From assembly GCA_019671135.1 (NCBI GenBank), contig JAHRHY010000019.1, forward strand, positions 372,001 to 436,000: 64,000 nucleotides of DNA, given 5' to 3'. This stretch comes from Linnemannia hyalina (Eukaryota > Mortierellomycota > Mortierellomycetes > Mortierellales > Mortierellaceae). The position numbers and the translations under genes are program-made. The stretch's first letter is position 1; each line of letters starts with the position of its first letter. Of this stretch, positions 9,200-22,724 are shown piece by piece. The notes below the pieces were generated by a model. The model was given only the letters and a program-made list of their open reading frames with translations, was not told the origin of the DNA and ran no database searches.

Positions 9200-12100
9200 C
9201 TAGTTACGATAACGGGCTTGAGCACGCACACACTCCTCGCGGATCCTGGTCAACTCATTCAACGACCACGTAAACTCATTGGACTCTGTTGGAGTTGTAG
9301 CTGGAGCTGGTATGGTAACTGGAGCTAGAGCGACTACTGACAGGTCGCGCAATGTCTGCGCAGCATCGGTCACGGGCTGTGAATCGATCAAATCCATGAT
9401 CCAGGAGACGAACTCGAGGTCCAGTTGGCGGCATTGGTGTCCTTGCTTTGGTCCCTCGTGAACGATCTGCGAAACGAGGAATTCAGTTGATACAAAAAAA
9501 GTATCAGTAAGAGGGAAGGGGGAAATGGATGCGAGGAGGGGATGAAAAGAAAGAAAAAAACAAGACGGTATAACGTGCCATCCTCATGAGCGTCAGAATA
9601 TCGGACACGGCGCGTCCCAACTGCGACATGACCTGCTTATCCTCCTTCGTATCTTCATATTCACCCTGCTGCCCCTGGACCCCTGAACGATCAAAAGGTA
9701 TTATAGCCGACGCCGGAGTCACTGCTCCTCTCTCTGCCCGTGATGCCCGCTTCCGAATCCAATCAATAAATCCCTTAGCAGCCACATCCCACCTCCGCCA
9801 TAGACTGTTCAGGAGCTCCTTATGGCCTTGATACCTGAGTCGTGATCGGATCCATGAATGAGTAGAACTCTCCTGTGGTGCTGGGTACACGATCAACTCA
9901 AGTCTTTTCGATGACTTTGCAGTGGCTTTGGAGGCTGTTGTCGCTGTTGAGGATGATGACGGTGATGGTTTCTGGTGGAAGCATGTCAGAAGCGTTTTCA
10001 TGTACACCCGCAAAGTCCTCCAAACCATACTATCGTCCGCCTACACGTTCATATCCAAATCAACGTAGAATAAATAGTGAGTTAAGGAATTAATAACGAG
10101 ACTTTCAACCTTCTGAGAGAAAGAAGCCGAAGAAAGAAAAAAAAGGGGCAACTCACCTCACGAAGCAAAGACTCGCAAAGCCCATCAAGCAACATCCCCA
10201 ACCATGCCACCAAACCCTCAACAGTCACACCCTCCGACCCAAGCCCCGATCCCAAACATTCATTCAACGTCTTTGTCATCCAAGAGACAAGCGCAAACGC
10301 CAATACCCTTGGGTCCGACGCCGGCTGAGGCTGATAGGCTACATAACGGCCTTTCACCAATTCGTCCATCAACTCCAGACAGATATGTACCATCAACGGC
10401 CGGTTTTCTTCGATAGTCAGGGGGACTGAGCTTGGAAACCGAGTGTGGATATTGTGGAGGAGGAGTATTACTTCGACGGCGCAGTCAGCTACACAGCTCC
10501 ATGTTTCCTGCCAGTCGACTCCATGTTGGTTCATCGTGTTTGAGAGGGCGGTCTCTGGTGAAGGGAGGAAGAGGCGGTCCATGAGGTCGTGCACGGCCTC
10601 CCAAAGCGATGTCAACAAGTCCGACTGATCCTCCAAGATATACTCTACGACCGTTAGTCAGTCACAAAACGATTAGCAACACATCAGCACCGTTTCTCAA
10701 AGAAAAAACAGTCTTTTGAACAATAAAATAAATGAGGTGTGCGAAACTCACCATCGTCAACATCGAGTTGAATTGATAGTACGCGGATGTTAGACCACAT
10801 AGTTTTGAAGAACCTCGTCAACTGATGCTGCCCCTGCCAGACAGTACCGGCCTGGCACTGCTCCACCTGAAAGAGCAGCTTGCCTATCACTAAGTTTCGC
10901 AAAGAAAAGCAAAAACAAGATGATCAGCCACGCCGTTATCATGTACGAAATGTCATGGCATTGCGGAGATATTTTTTCACAGATCTAGAGTTCTTCTTAC
11001 CTCGCTTCAGGTTCTGATATCCTTCCCACTCTATCAAGGGCTCTTTCCTGTCGCAGGGTTTGAGCAGCGGTACAACAATATCAAGCATTTCCCAAAGGTA
11101 GTTCAACACTATCATATATGTTGGAACAAGGAGCAATGAAGATCGCGTGTAAGTATCTCAACAACCTGAGGTCAGCAAGATAAGAGAAGCCTAGTCGGCC
11201 CAACTCTCCATCCCGGTTCGCTCGCACTTGCCTGCTTCAACAGCTTTACCGCTCACACAAAGAGTTATCGCAACATCAATAACCTCCTCAAGGACTCGAA
11301 ACTGAAACTCTTTTGCTGCATCATCTTCTTGACCAGCTGTCGCAGAAGGGAGAAACCCGGCAAAGGACTTGATAATACTGCAGACGACACAGAGGATGCG
11401 CCAACGAGGGTCGACTTGGCTCGCTTCCATGGGGGTCGATTCGAGAAGTTGACATATATCGCGAAAAATCGTCTAATTGAAATGAAAAGTCAAAATGAGG
11501 TACGAGTATATTAATTGTAAGGGATAGTACCTTATGGAACCAAACTATTGGGAGCAATGATGAAACAAGCCAATATCTCCACCTTGATTGAGCAAAGTGC
11601 GAGTGGGTACTTCAAGAGCAATTGGGCCATGTGCTCCATCTTGCCGCCATTGTTCAACAATCGTCGTCGTCCTAAGCCTGCCGTTGCTTTCAGAGAAAAC
11701 TCCTTTTCTAGAAGCATAAACATCTACCGACCACAAATATGATCGTTATCAGATAAGAAGTCAAGTAACACATAAGCAACCACCTTCAAGTGCTCAAAAA
11801 GAAAATCAACAGATCAGTTACCATTCGAAGAAGAGTGGGCGGAGGATCCTTGGCGATACAATCCTTCAGAGAACTACCGTCATGACTCCAGAACCACACC
11901 AAGACCTCCCCGACATGCAATTTCAACATTGCGCGTGACAGCGATCCCTCCTCGGCGCTTTGAACAGAAAATTGTAGCCCGTCCAAGATCGTCGCAAGGC
12001 TGAACGGCCGTCGCTCGTTTCCTTCCGGGTCAATTGCTTGATCAAGTGTCTAGGAGTAGAACCACACAAAAAACCAAGCTCGTTAATTGGTAGCTCAATT

Positions 12101-14031
12101 CAGATCTCGATATGGCTGTTTGGTACCCAAAAAAAAAACTAGGCAAAGTTCACTGCGCAAAGGCCTACCACATAAACATATGTCAGCTCGATCCAGCTAG
12201 CGCCATAAAGATGGTCAAGAGACTTTTCGTTGCCCAAAAGTATCGGGATGGACTCCCACACTGCCTTGTTTCCACTAAACGCGGCGCCATGGGGAAAGGT
12301 ACTTTTCATTCAGTCCAACAGCTGTTCGCTTCAAGCACAGACCCTGCATCGAAAGAGAGGGTGAGATGAATAGCTCACCTTGGACACTTGTGAAATCGAA
12401 GCTGCAAGTAATAGAAAGCAATCCCCCATCGTTGGCAAGCTACTCGGCATTCTTCTTCTTGTTCAGTCCCCTGGTTGCCGGCTCCAAGATAACTGTGCAT
12501 GTCATGCACTACTTTGAAGATATCAAAGAACACAGAAAGCGTTAGTATTTTCGACAGATATGGTAGACCATTTTTTGCGCCAAATATCGAAAATCACATA
12601 CTATGGAAGGTAGTCAAGACATGAAGGCCCGGAAGAGTGTCACCGGCCAAGATCGTACGCGTGGAATTATCATCTAGTACGGACTCGGAAAAGATCCCAC
12701 CCAGACACAACAAGCGCGCTACGAACTGTTCGCAGGTCGCTGCAACCATGTCAGAGCTCGTAGCTTGCAGTGACCTGATTGTTCGCTCGATGATGTCCGA
12801 GGAGACTACGCGATCGAGATGTAGTAAAAATAAACCAGCGGTTAGCATGTCGAGATCGTTAGGCAGCATTACAGCCCGAAAAATATCCTCAGCGCAGACG
12901 TACGCAATCCCGAGAGAAGTTGGTCTTGAATGGCAGGCACTAGATTAACATGCTCGAGCGTCCTAAAGATCTGGAATAACGTCAATAGGCCCGCGACCAA
13001 GTGTACCACATCTTCATCGCACTCGGGTGACTAGATCGAATATCATGTTAATCAGTCAGCGTATGTCAGTACAAGAGACCAAACTATACCGTCAACAGGG
13101 AAAAACAACGCGAGAGTTAGGAACATACCAGGTGCATGGGCAGCAGAGCCTCATCAAAGATGCGAACTACAAGGTAGAAAAGACCTGTGAACTCCAGCAG
13201 ATGAGTCTCGCTGCTCTGGTTCTCGCAAATGATGATTAATGTCCGCAGGAGAGAGGCTATAACAATCTCGACTATTGCCACAAAAAAAAGGAAATGCGTC
13301 ACCATAGTAAGAGCAGGGGTCGTTGGTCTATGCCATCCATCCTTTTTGCCACCAAATCTAACAACATCCGATTTTTTGTATGTACGTCTGGGGGGTGGTA
13401 TTTACCTTGCAGCAAGATACGAATACTCTCTTCGTCTCCCTGGGACCTGCCCACTTCCTCGTGTTGTTGTCGCATCTCACGGAAAAGTATCCACAACGGT
13501 TCCAAGACTTGAGAGACAATCGACCGAAACAAGATCCCAAGCTCCGACACTGAATCTGCCATCATCCAAGAATCCCGTCTTGGTCTCGTCCAGGCATGGT
13601 AGGCAGCAAGTGTGATTCTGTTGATAGTATCCAATCGGTGTGTCAGCGCAACTACCATGTCGTCGTACATCCCAGTCGACTCTATGATTTGGGCTAAATG
13701 CATCTCGTCAGAGCAAAATGAGAATGTCAGAAAAATGGTGGCAAAAAAAAGGAACAAAAGTAGCTGCAGGTGCCAATAAGCAAGCAGAAAATATGAGCTT
13801 GCCATAGAGTGAAGAAAACACTTGGTCAAAGAACACCTGGAGTGTGGGTCGAGCGTCATTGTTCCCAAGGGTCCAAATAGCGTCAGAGATCGTGTCGAAC
13901 GAGAGGTCCTCCTGGACGAGTCCGTTAGTCTCACCGGACAAAGCTGGTGCAGGTAAAAGTCGAGACCGTTGAACGGATCCCAGTTTGGATAACAGTGCAT
14001 CGAGCGCCATTATTGCTTGTTCGGGAGTCAT
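9200..14031 (-). CDS. Large alpha-helical protein of unknown function, at least 13 exons
   Basis: One long minus-strand gene. Exons that chain in phase include 14031-13803, 13693-13406, 13271-13129, about 13030-12601, then pieces near 12525-12385, 12255-12165, 12050-11815, 11740-11525, 11465-11232, about 11115-11001, 10890-10750, 10635-10160, 10035-9580 and 9466-9200. The product is leucine-rich, mainly helical and acidic (for example VVHLVAGLLTLFQIFRTLEH and LNYLWEMLDIVVPLLK) with no catalytic motif or membrane segment that I recognise. This suggests a HEAT/ARM-like scaffold, but I cannot name the family. Some donors are GC rather than GT (at 13802, 11231 and probably near 9582). One exon needs a single-base correction in the A5 run at 12879-12883 to keep frame, and the exon at 11740-11525 also shows an unresolved frame change. 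It is convergent with the FMP32-type gene. Confidence 0.8.
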
Positions 14032-14141
14032 CGTGGGTATGGATGGTCAAGGGAGGAGCAAGAGAAAAGAGTTGAGAGGCATTCATGTCACATGTAGTCA
14101 TGGGTAGATTAAATTACAGTCACACAAAGAGTTTATTTTGA

Positions 14142-16326
14142 TCACCGTTCGCGCGCGCCGAACTGGGGATTGCTCTGTGCCCCAGACTTGTACCCTCGTG
14201 GCTCGTTACTACTACTACTACTGCTTCCTTCGCCGTGATTATAACTGAGGGCGCTGATAGAGTTGACTCGACTTGGCACTGTAGAATTTGTGCCGCTGTT
14301 AGCATTGACGCTAGTTGAGATGAACGTGTGTGATGGCGTCGGCGAAGGAACAAGGACGTAAGGCTGGTAAGGATGAGCGGCATAGATTGGTGGTGAATTA
14401 GGTGGAATCATAGGTGCTTGTTGGTGCTGGTGTTGCTGAGAGTAATAAAGATTCGCTGCTGAAGTCATAGTCGACGATCCAACATTAGGGATATTTTTGG
14501 AATCCTGGGGGTATTCGGTGGTGACATTTCTGAAAGGGTCATGGCCGCCGGCTGCAGGCGCGGTGTAGATGCTTGCGGCTTGATAGGGTTGAGTCTGCTG
14601 TCGGTATTGAGACGCTTGCTGCTGTTGTCGCTGTTGTTGGATTTGCTGCTGTTCCTGCTGGAGCTCCATGAGGCGGCGATGCAACTCTAATTCCTCTTGT
14701 TGAGTATGAAGTTGCACTCGAAGCTGCTGCAATTCCTCATCATTCCTGGTGGTCTCGTCAGGGTATGTTACACCACGGTTACGATCTGGATCATCGTCGT
14801 CTCCCCGAGTGTTCAACAGCGAAGCGCCATGAGGATGCTTCCTCCGTCTTTGGACGAAATAGCCTACAAGAACTGCCGCCACGATGAAAACCAATCCGCC
14901 GATAGATACGCCAACAATAAGACCAAGGCTTGATTTTCCACTCCTGTCGCTCGAGTCCGTTCCAGAGGGGTTGATTGGGCCGTCAGATGGCTGGGGTAGT
15001 CCTGCAAATGATTTCGGAGCGGTATAGTGATCTGTCCAAGTCATTGCGTCGATGTCGAAAATAAGGGCATTCAAACCCACCAACTTCTGCTTCTCGTCCT
15101 GACCTCCCCACACCAGGAGTTGGTTTCCGACGATGGTGCAAGCCACGTATACACGAAACAATCCTGGTGGTCCTGCTTTCCATGCGCCCGTTACTACGTT
15201 GTAGACATAGATGTCGTTGGCAAATATCAACCCTTGAATGCGCCCACCATATACCACAATCAATGTGCCATCGTCGTCTATGTACACGTTAAGGTTGGGA
15301 AATGTGATGTTAGATCGAGTAGGATATCTGACACTGCCACTTTGTTTGTTATTACTGTTGCTGTTGCTGTTGATGTTATGTGTGTGTTGTCTCAGAGTAC
15401 ACCGCCCACTTACTAGAGGCCATGCAATGATCGGAGCGCATGGGTGGTGGGGGTCCAATCGTTGCCTACCGTGCGAGATTGTGAGATATGTTAGTGACGT
15501 TAGACATAGTTCAGGGAGGGGGAAGCAAACAGTCGTCGCACAAAAAAAAACTTACAACGGTGGAGAGGGTATTTGTGTTAGGATCAAACTCGGTGAGGAC
15601 GTTGTCCGTAGCAATGCGGTTGAGGGCAGCATTGTATCCACCAAAGTACATGATGGATTTTCTGGACTTTACCCAGACGTTGGCATAATATGCACGAGAC
15701 TTCAAGATGTCCACGGGCAGCTGAAAGGCAGTGGTGATGGTATCGGATTTAAAATCGTAAACTGACATGGTGTCTCGATTCCCAGTGAAACCTCCAGCCA
15801 TGTAGACCAATCCCGTATCTGGATCTGTCACAGCCCCGATCCCCTGCAGAGATGCATGGTCAGGGTTGATCTGGGAGGGCGACCAGGTGTTGGATGCAAT
15901 GTTGTAGCGCATCGCAAAGGTTGGGCTGAAGCGGAAGGCGATCAGGGTCTGTCCGTCAGCTGATGTCACAGCTGGGAAGATGTACTGTTGGGGACCCTTT
16001 GCGAGTTGGTGCCAGACGGGTTGAGTTGCTGGCCAAGAAACGGCCAGGTCGAGGTACATGAACTGGGGGATGGAGGTGAAGTTATGTTCGACCCCTACAG
16101 AGTCTCCACTGAGGATGTAGAACCGGGTGGGTGTCCTTGCAGTCCCTGGGCTGCGAATGGGAACGGGGAAGAAGGGAGGACCGGTTTGGGCTGAGCTTAG
16201 GCTTAAACTTGACAGGAAAGCAATGAGGGAGTATGCAAGTAGTGCGAGATTCGTTGTTTTCCTTGGGACACAAGTACGAGTGGACCATCGTCGTCCCCTT
16301 GGAGTATTGTTGTCCTCTGTGTCCAT
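14142..16326 (-). CDS. Kelch-repeat single-pass membrane protein
   Basis: Three exons (16326-15556, 15465-15414, 15277-14142) give 652 residues in consistent phase. After a basic N-terminus, LALLAYSLIAFLSSLSLSSA (about residues 28-47) is a signal peptide or signal anchor. Residues 70-310 hold Kelch-type blades: QGIGAVTDPDTGLVYMAGG, SIMYFGGYN, GTLIVVYGGR, NQLLVWGGQ with adjacent WxP/YD strand motifs, predicting a beta-propeller outside the cell. A membrane helix follows (LGLIVGVSIGGLVFIVAAVL) flanked by the stop-transfer run QRRRKHPHG. The cytoplasmic tail is Gln-rich and then Ser/Pro-rich and disordered. The short middle exon carries IGPPPPMRSDHCMAS, the lead-in to a blade. Ligand and role are unknown; galactose-oxidase-like activity is not implied, as no Tyr-Cys site was identified. 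Confidence 0.9.
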
Positions 16327-16334
16327 TGTTGAAT

Positions 16335-17330
16335 TGTGATTAGATGAGAGAGAGGTGAAAGTGATGAGAGAGGGGAGGAAGAGGAATGAGTTGTTAGATG
16401 AGCACAGAGCGAGAGCGAAGGGAAGGAAAAGTGAGGAGGAAAGCGGTCGAAGAGAAAGAAGAGAAAGAAGACGTGAGCACGGTGAAGGTGAGCAAAGCAA
16501 AGCAAAGCATATATGTTTTTTTTCTTCCTTTCCGCGCTCTCATGTTTTCTGTTTTGTGTTTTAGCCCTTTGTGGCAGTGCAGAAACCATATCAACAAGGA
16601 AAACTGGAACCGGCAAGCCAGGCACAAGCAACAACCATTATCAACTTGATCGATGATAAAGGGGCTATGTTTTGTCATTTCAATTGCACTCATCTTCGCC
16701 AGCAAAGCTGTCAACAAACCTTGCCCAACCTTCGATCCCTTGTGGGTGATCAAACAAATATCCACTCGGTGGTGGTTGTTGATTCTTTATCAAAAAGGTC
16801 AAAGGTGACAGGACAGACAAGAGAAAAGCGAGAGATGGGGCTGAACCCATACATTAAACAAACCTATTTCTGAGCAATTGACTGGCTGTGTGTTTGCTGG
16901 TTGTAGTATTTGTGGTTTCTTCACATACGCATACATATCCGATGGCTCATCAATGGGCAACCCTCTATCCCGCAACCCTGCCGCATGTATACACATGAAC
17001 AGAAAGGCTAGCTCGAATTCACCAGGCTATCCATTCGAGCAGCAAGAGGAGTGAAAGAGGGGGGTTTTTTTTTCGTCAACAGCGACTGGTTTTTATAGTT
17101 GATCAAAAATTATTACACCTCAGTGAAACAGATAAGGTCATCAGTGATGGTGCCTGGATGAGGATCGATCTTCTCTTGATGGCGAAGGAGAGGGGCCCCA
17201 TTATATTTGAATTGCCTGGATGCCATTAACAGCCTTCTCGATACTAATATCACCGTTCCTCGTCTTTCATTTTCTTTCGCTTATTCTCGACCAGTAGATA
17301 CAAAACAAAAAAAAGGTCGTGCACTGTTTT
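16335..17330. other. Intergenic region between Kelch and F-box genes
   Basis: 16350-16490 is purine-rich on plus, i.e. the CT-rich leader of the Kelch gene. No frame beyond that has support. Confidence 0.55.
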
Positions 17331-17337
17331 TATTTGC

Positions 17338-19086
17338 TCAAGCCGTCGCGCGATCAGACGAGGAAGACTGAAGTTTCGGTCGGACAACCTCACTCTTGCC
17401 CCAGGCCTTCATCGTCTTGTGCAGCTGTTCGTTCTTGTCATAGTTGCAATGCATGTAGAACGACATTGCCTTGAGACGCGGGAACGATTTTATGATCCAC
17501 TTGACATCCTCCTCTTCCATGACCTGCCCAGGGATAAACCAGAGCTCCTCCAATTGACGCAGCTTGTCCAGTTGAGTCATGCCAGCAGACAATTGAAGAC
17601 GAAGCGCTCGCATATCGGGGGGTTGGAGTGGTCCTGCCACGATGCGGGAGACCTGAAGTACCGTCAGACTTCGTAACATGGACAGACGATCAAACACGGC
17701 CATCTGCTGGGCCTTGAACTCGTCAGACGTGACGTCCTTGGACACACCCATGTCAATAAATAGCATGAGGGTCTTGAGTCGAGGTGAGCATAGCCAGACT
17801 GGGTCCTGAAGGATATCGTCGGCACAGAGGCGGTCAGCTGAAAAGTACTCGAGCGTCGGTATGGAGTAGAGGAGGTGCTGGATCATTGGACTCGTCAGGG
17901 ACTCGCACGCACGAAGGTCAATCTCCCGAATCGTCAAAAAATGGCGTCCCATTGCCGCCAGTGCAACAGGACCAAAGCCGGTCTTGGTAGTCCGCCAGCT
18001 CTCCAGTCGAGGCATGAACTTGACAAGTCCAGCCAGATCCTCGTCCTTCATAATGTCCCCAAAAAGATCCAGAGAATGCAGATTCGGCCAGGCTCCAGCT
18101 GCAAGGCTGCAGGTCACTTGTTGGATGGGGAACGTGATTTTAAACCCTGATCTGCGCCAGTAGAAGGATGTTATGTTGGGGCACAACTTCATGAAGAGGA
18201 GTTGCCTTTCCGGTTCGGCGTTATGGATCTTATGCAGGCGTAGATCCTGGACTATCTTCAGCTCTGGCCCAGAGGTGTAGGGAAAGGTTGCATCAGGCAA
18301 GGTGATCTCGAGTAGGTAAAGAACAGAGACCCTCGTGCAGGCGAGAAGGAACGGCTGTAGATTTTCCGGTGATACTTTCATTTTGAGCAGTTTGAGGGTT
18401 TGCAGACGTGAGCAGCGACCGATAGCCTCCCACATCAATGTCGAAGGCTCAAATTCAGACGCATCCAGCTCCAGTTCCTGCAATGATGATGAGTGCTCCC
18501 GAATCATCTTTGGCACATCTGCCATCGCTGACTATTTATATTAAGACAAGGATCAAAAGGTAAGTCAATTTGGACAGATCGACTCAATGGGCAAAGTAAG
18601 GCCAAAGGCATGAAAATATAACCTTCTTTCCTTAGTCTTAGAACCCATCGAGACAAATAAAACAAAACGAGGCAAACATACCATGGACCAGAAGCGTGAT
18701 CGGGTATGAATATGGAGCTGACTGAGGTTGACACATCCTTTGAGCGTAAAATAAGTAGAGTTGCCTCTGCAGGCCGCGGCCCTAAGGGACTTTATCAACC
18801 GCGCGTACTTCTGGAGGGTTTGAACTGTTGGTGAGATGCAAGACTCAGGGATGTGAACGTCCGCCCAGAGGAGAGGATGGAAGGAGGCGTGCCATTCCTT
18901 GGAAACTCGGGCGCAGCAGGCAAGACCCTTTGAGGTGAGGAAGTGACTGATGCGTGTCCTGATCTCTGGCAGGTCGAGGGGATGTACTGACTTGGGTGAA
19001 TGTGTTACTGTTGTTATTGATGATGGTGGCGAGCGGAGTGAGTCTGGTTGGTTGTCATCGAGGTCTCGTTGGTGTTGGGACAACAT
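17338..19086 (-). CDS. F-box/leucine-rich-repeat protein
   Basis: Two exons (19086-18679 and 18531-17338, phase 0 junction) encode 533 residues. The F-box lies at about residues 35-75 (HPLDLPEIRTRISHFLTSKG, then CARVSKEWHASFHPLLWADV). It is followed by irregular leucine-rich repeats: LQTLKLLKMKVSPENLQPF, LHSLDLFGDI, IREIDLRACESL, LEYFSADRL, LKTLMLFID, LEELWF. This is the typical substrate-adaptor layout of SCF ubiquitin ligases; the F-box would bind Skp1 and the LRRs a target that cannot be predicted. Such proteins are strongly expanded in Mortierella-type genomes. It is divergent from the U5-40K gene with 473 bp between starts; that interval contains a GT(8) run. Confidence 0.92.
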
Positions 19087-19559
19087 CGTTGTTTAGGAGA
19101 AAAGAAGTAAGTGAAGAGAATAAGAGGTGTGTGTGTGTGTGTGTGATGGAAGTACAAGGACAAGGAGTGAAGAAGAGAGCAATGGGAAAGGGATGCCCCA
19201 CAATGGCTGTTGGCTGGGGACAGGCACAGTCAAAAAGAATAGAAAAAGTCAAAAGGTGAAAAAGAAGGTTAAAGAAGAGTGAGGGTGAGTTTGATGGTGA
19301 TCTTGGAAAGCGACGGTGTGGATGTAAGAGAGAATAACAATAAAAAAGAGAGAGAGAAAGAGAGTGATGTGCGACGCTTGTCTCTTTGTTCTCCCTTCTT
19401 TTCTCAACTCTTCGTGTCATCCGCACACCTTTATTTCACCTCCACAACTCCCTCTCACTCTCCGCTCTCCTTTCTCCTCCTTTCTTGGCTCTTTCTTGTC
19501 TCATTCCTTCTTTCTCTCTTGCATTCAACTCAGCTCGACTCCTTCTTGACTGTAAACTC

Positions 19560-21328
19560 ATGGAGAAACGCAAGCAACCACCAACACCGACAGCAAACGA
19601 CACCCCATCCAAACGACTGCGACCCTTTCAGCAGGAACAGCATGATACCCACCACTTTCACTATGACACCTCCATGTCCACAACCCACTCCTATCACACA
19701 AGTCATCTCTTCACCCCCTGGCTCCCCTTGGTAACAAAAATCGGCCTCGTTGTTTTATTTTATCAGTCTGAACCCTTTTTTCCATGTGTTCCGTGGACAA
19801 AAACGCATGTAAAACCGCGCAGCTCACTAGAAATTCATCTCCCGTCAATTAATAGATCTCTCGTCCACAAGATACCTTCCGAACAACCCCACCTGTCGCG
19901 TTTACAAGAACCACTGTACCCAATACCCCGACACGGCTACAGGGTCACACAGCCGCAGTCTACACCTGCGCATTCAGTCCCTCTGGCAGGAGCATCGCCT
20001 CCGCTGGAGCCGACAAAAGCATTTGTACAGCACCATGCCCTCAATGTGGTTTCCTACTCTTGGCTTCTCGAAATTTTGTTGCTAACCCCCTTCTTCTCGC
20101 TTCGATGTTCGATGTTTTTTAGACCTTTGGAACACAAACGGAGGCGGGGACCATTATGGGATCATCCGAGGACGACATCTGGGTTCTATCTTGGACATCC
20201 ATTGGTCGCGATCAGAAAAGTATGTTTGTTTACGCTTCCAAAGTATATGGCAGCGTTTTGTGGCATGTTCAAGAATTATGGCAACAAGAATGTATGGGGG
20301 AAAGAGGACGTCGCAAGCAAACGTAGGCTGACTTATTCCCACTGAACCAATTGATTTTTTTTGTATGCGCATTAGCATGTTGGTGACTGCATGCGCAGAT
20401 GGGACATGCGGTGCATTTGATGCGCAGACTGGAGAGCGGATATCGACCTTCAAGGGACACACAGCCAGTGTAACATGCTGTACACCAACGCAAACTGGAC
20501 CAGAACTTACAGCCAGTGGATCCATTGACGGTTCAGTCAAGGTACATTATACGGACATTTGTATGTGGATACTGTGCGCTGCGAAAATACAAAATGCTAC
20601 CGCAGTAGCTGATCGAACATGGTCATTTGATCCCATCACGGGCTGATAGATATGGGATCACCGTGCACCAGGGATCGCAGTAAACTTCACCCCACTGCTG
20701 CACCAGTTCCCACCAGTCTCATCAATCGCATTCGCGGATACCAACGACATTTTGTTTTCAGCAGGGTCAGGTCACGAGATCATGGCCTGGGATCGTCGAG
20801 TCATGCGCGTTGTCTACACATTATCAGGACATATGGGCGCAATAACAGGGATACAACTATCACCAGACGGGACACGACTCTTGTCCAGTTCAATTGACAA
20901 TACTGTTCGACTATGGAACCTTGGTCCCTATTCAGACCCTTCAAAGCGATTACAGCGGGTGTTCCAGGGGGTGGCAATGCAAGGAATGGAGGAGCACTGG
21001 AGTCGTCCCGCTTGGTCGAGCGATGGCCTCTTGGTCAGCTCTGGGGCTGATAATGGGAATGTGATGATCTGGGATACCCAATCAGGTCATGTAATGCAGA
21101 CTCTGTCCGACCATCATGACTGTGTGAACCAGGTCGATTTCCATCCAAGAGAACGTATCGGTAAAGCACTACCTCAAATTGTCCATAGTAAATAATTGTG
21201 GACATGTCGTTTTTTGTTGGATGAGCTGATAACCAAGCACCGAACTTTTTTTTTCTGGTTTGTCTTATGGCATTGCGATAGTGGTCTCGAGCAGCGCGGA
21301 CAAAACTCTCGCCCTGAGATCCCTGTGA
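19560..21328 (+). CDS. SNRNP40: U5 snRNP 40-kDa WD40 protein
   Basis: Six exons (19560-19730, 19856-20024, 20123-20219, 20376-20541, 20650-21160, 21282-21328) join exactly in phase to 386 residues. A short basic N-terminus (KRKQPPTPTA ... SKRLRPF) precedes seven WD40 repeats, with GH/WD signatures at RLQGHTAAVYTC, KSIYLWNTNG, TFKGHTASVTC, SVKIWDHR, IMAWDRR, TVRLWNLGPYSD, VMIWDTQSG. The order and the GITGIQLSPDGTRLL/NTVRLWN blocks match the human U5-40K protein (Prp8-binding, WDR57), a component of the U5 snRNP and U4/U6.U5 tri-snRNP in the nucleus. Repeat 3-4 linkers and CCTPTQTGPEL correspond to the conserved Cys-Tyr-Pro block of the family. The last exon is only 47 bases. Confidence 0.94.
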
Positions 21329-22464
21329 CATCTGTAAGATATGAACCAGTCGAATAAAAGTTTTGGCACGGAAGACCACTTTTCAGATTGATAACGAAAT
21401 GATTGAACAAAGTCGCTGTCTTTAAGTTTAATATATGATCGTCATAAACAATAATTTACTCTGCATTTCAAACATCCACACAGGAGGAGCGCTCCCACAC
21501 CCTCCTCATACCGATCATGCCCACCCATTGTGAATTGAAAGGAAAGAATAAAAAAAAAATGTAGGAAAGTGTAGTGGACACTAGAGGAAGAACCCAACCA
21601 TAAGAGTTGCCTGTCGTGTCCAAGTTTTCCATTTGTTAATCATCATCTACAATCATACTTTCTTGCTTTTGGTCCGCACATGTCATCCAGGAAGGATCAT
21701 TACTCGAGCTCATAGGGTTTCTGCGTTGCTTCGAAGGAAAAAGAAGGGTACAGTGAATGATAAATATTTGATATGAAAAAGAGAGTGCCCACATTGCCCA
21801 CCAGAGTACAAGTTTAAAGCCCCACCTCGACCATTATGAAAAAGAGTAAAAAAAAGTTGGGCTTTAACTCCACAACCCAAAACACCCAACTGCTTTAGCG
21901 GCTCTAATGAAGAAAGTAACAGAGGCCCGAAGGACTCTGTCTGCGAATACTGGCCCACGAAGTCCAAATATTTCCCCCGACATTAAAAAAGGCGAGCCGG
22001 ACAATTGAGCAAATGGAATGCAAAGACAAAAGACCGCAACAAACAAACAAGAAGAAAGGGTCAGAGATGAGTCCCTGTACTCCGAAGAAACCCAACCTGT
22101 TGCTTTTTACTCCACTGCTTTATCGTTTTCACAAACCCCCTGCGTGCGACAGGAACAACCGACAAAGGGTATACAAAATATCCACGAGAACATGCTAGGC
22201 CAGAGTTTGAAAAGGGGATAACAATAAAAAGAGGCAACAATCAAAAGTTTTTTGGGACGCAATGTCCCGCCATCTGCTTGTAGATGTCTTTGTCCCAGTA
22301 AATATAACAACAAAACTTGACAAAGAACACCCCCACCTCCTTCACCTCCAATACAAGACCTGACAAGAGAAAACACGCCCTACACCAATCCAAGACGCGA
22401 GATATAAACACCTCGAAAACGACTTCCTCGAAAAAGAGAAAAAGAAAAGGTGAAAAAGTAAAAC

Positions 22465-22590
22465 CTCCGGGCACCATTCCAAGGAACCACGTTTGTCTGC
22501 ATGGCCCACTAACGGGGCGGAATGAAGACGGTCCAGCAAGGAATGATGTTTCCCACCTTCTCCTTCATCTTTATACGCCGAAAGCTTCTT
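22465..22590 (+). repeat. Diverged direct repeat, copy 1
   Basis: Aligns with 22725-22855: 'attccaaggaaccacg' versus 'attcaagggaccacg', 'catggcccacta' versus 'catgacccacta', then 'acggtccagca' in both and 'cccacctt' versus 'tccacctt'. Unit spacing is about 260 bp. Confidence 0.75.
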
Positions 22591-22724
22591 CTCAATGACT
22601 GTTGTCTCGAAAGCTGTAGGGAAGTTATCCCTGACAAAACTGCCAGGCCTGAAAGGAGAATAAAGGACTGAAAAGACCAATACGATTTGTAATAAAAGAG
22701 AATGGTGGACGGGCAAGGAACTGT

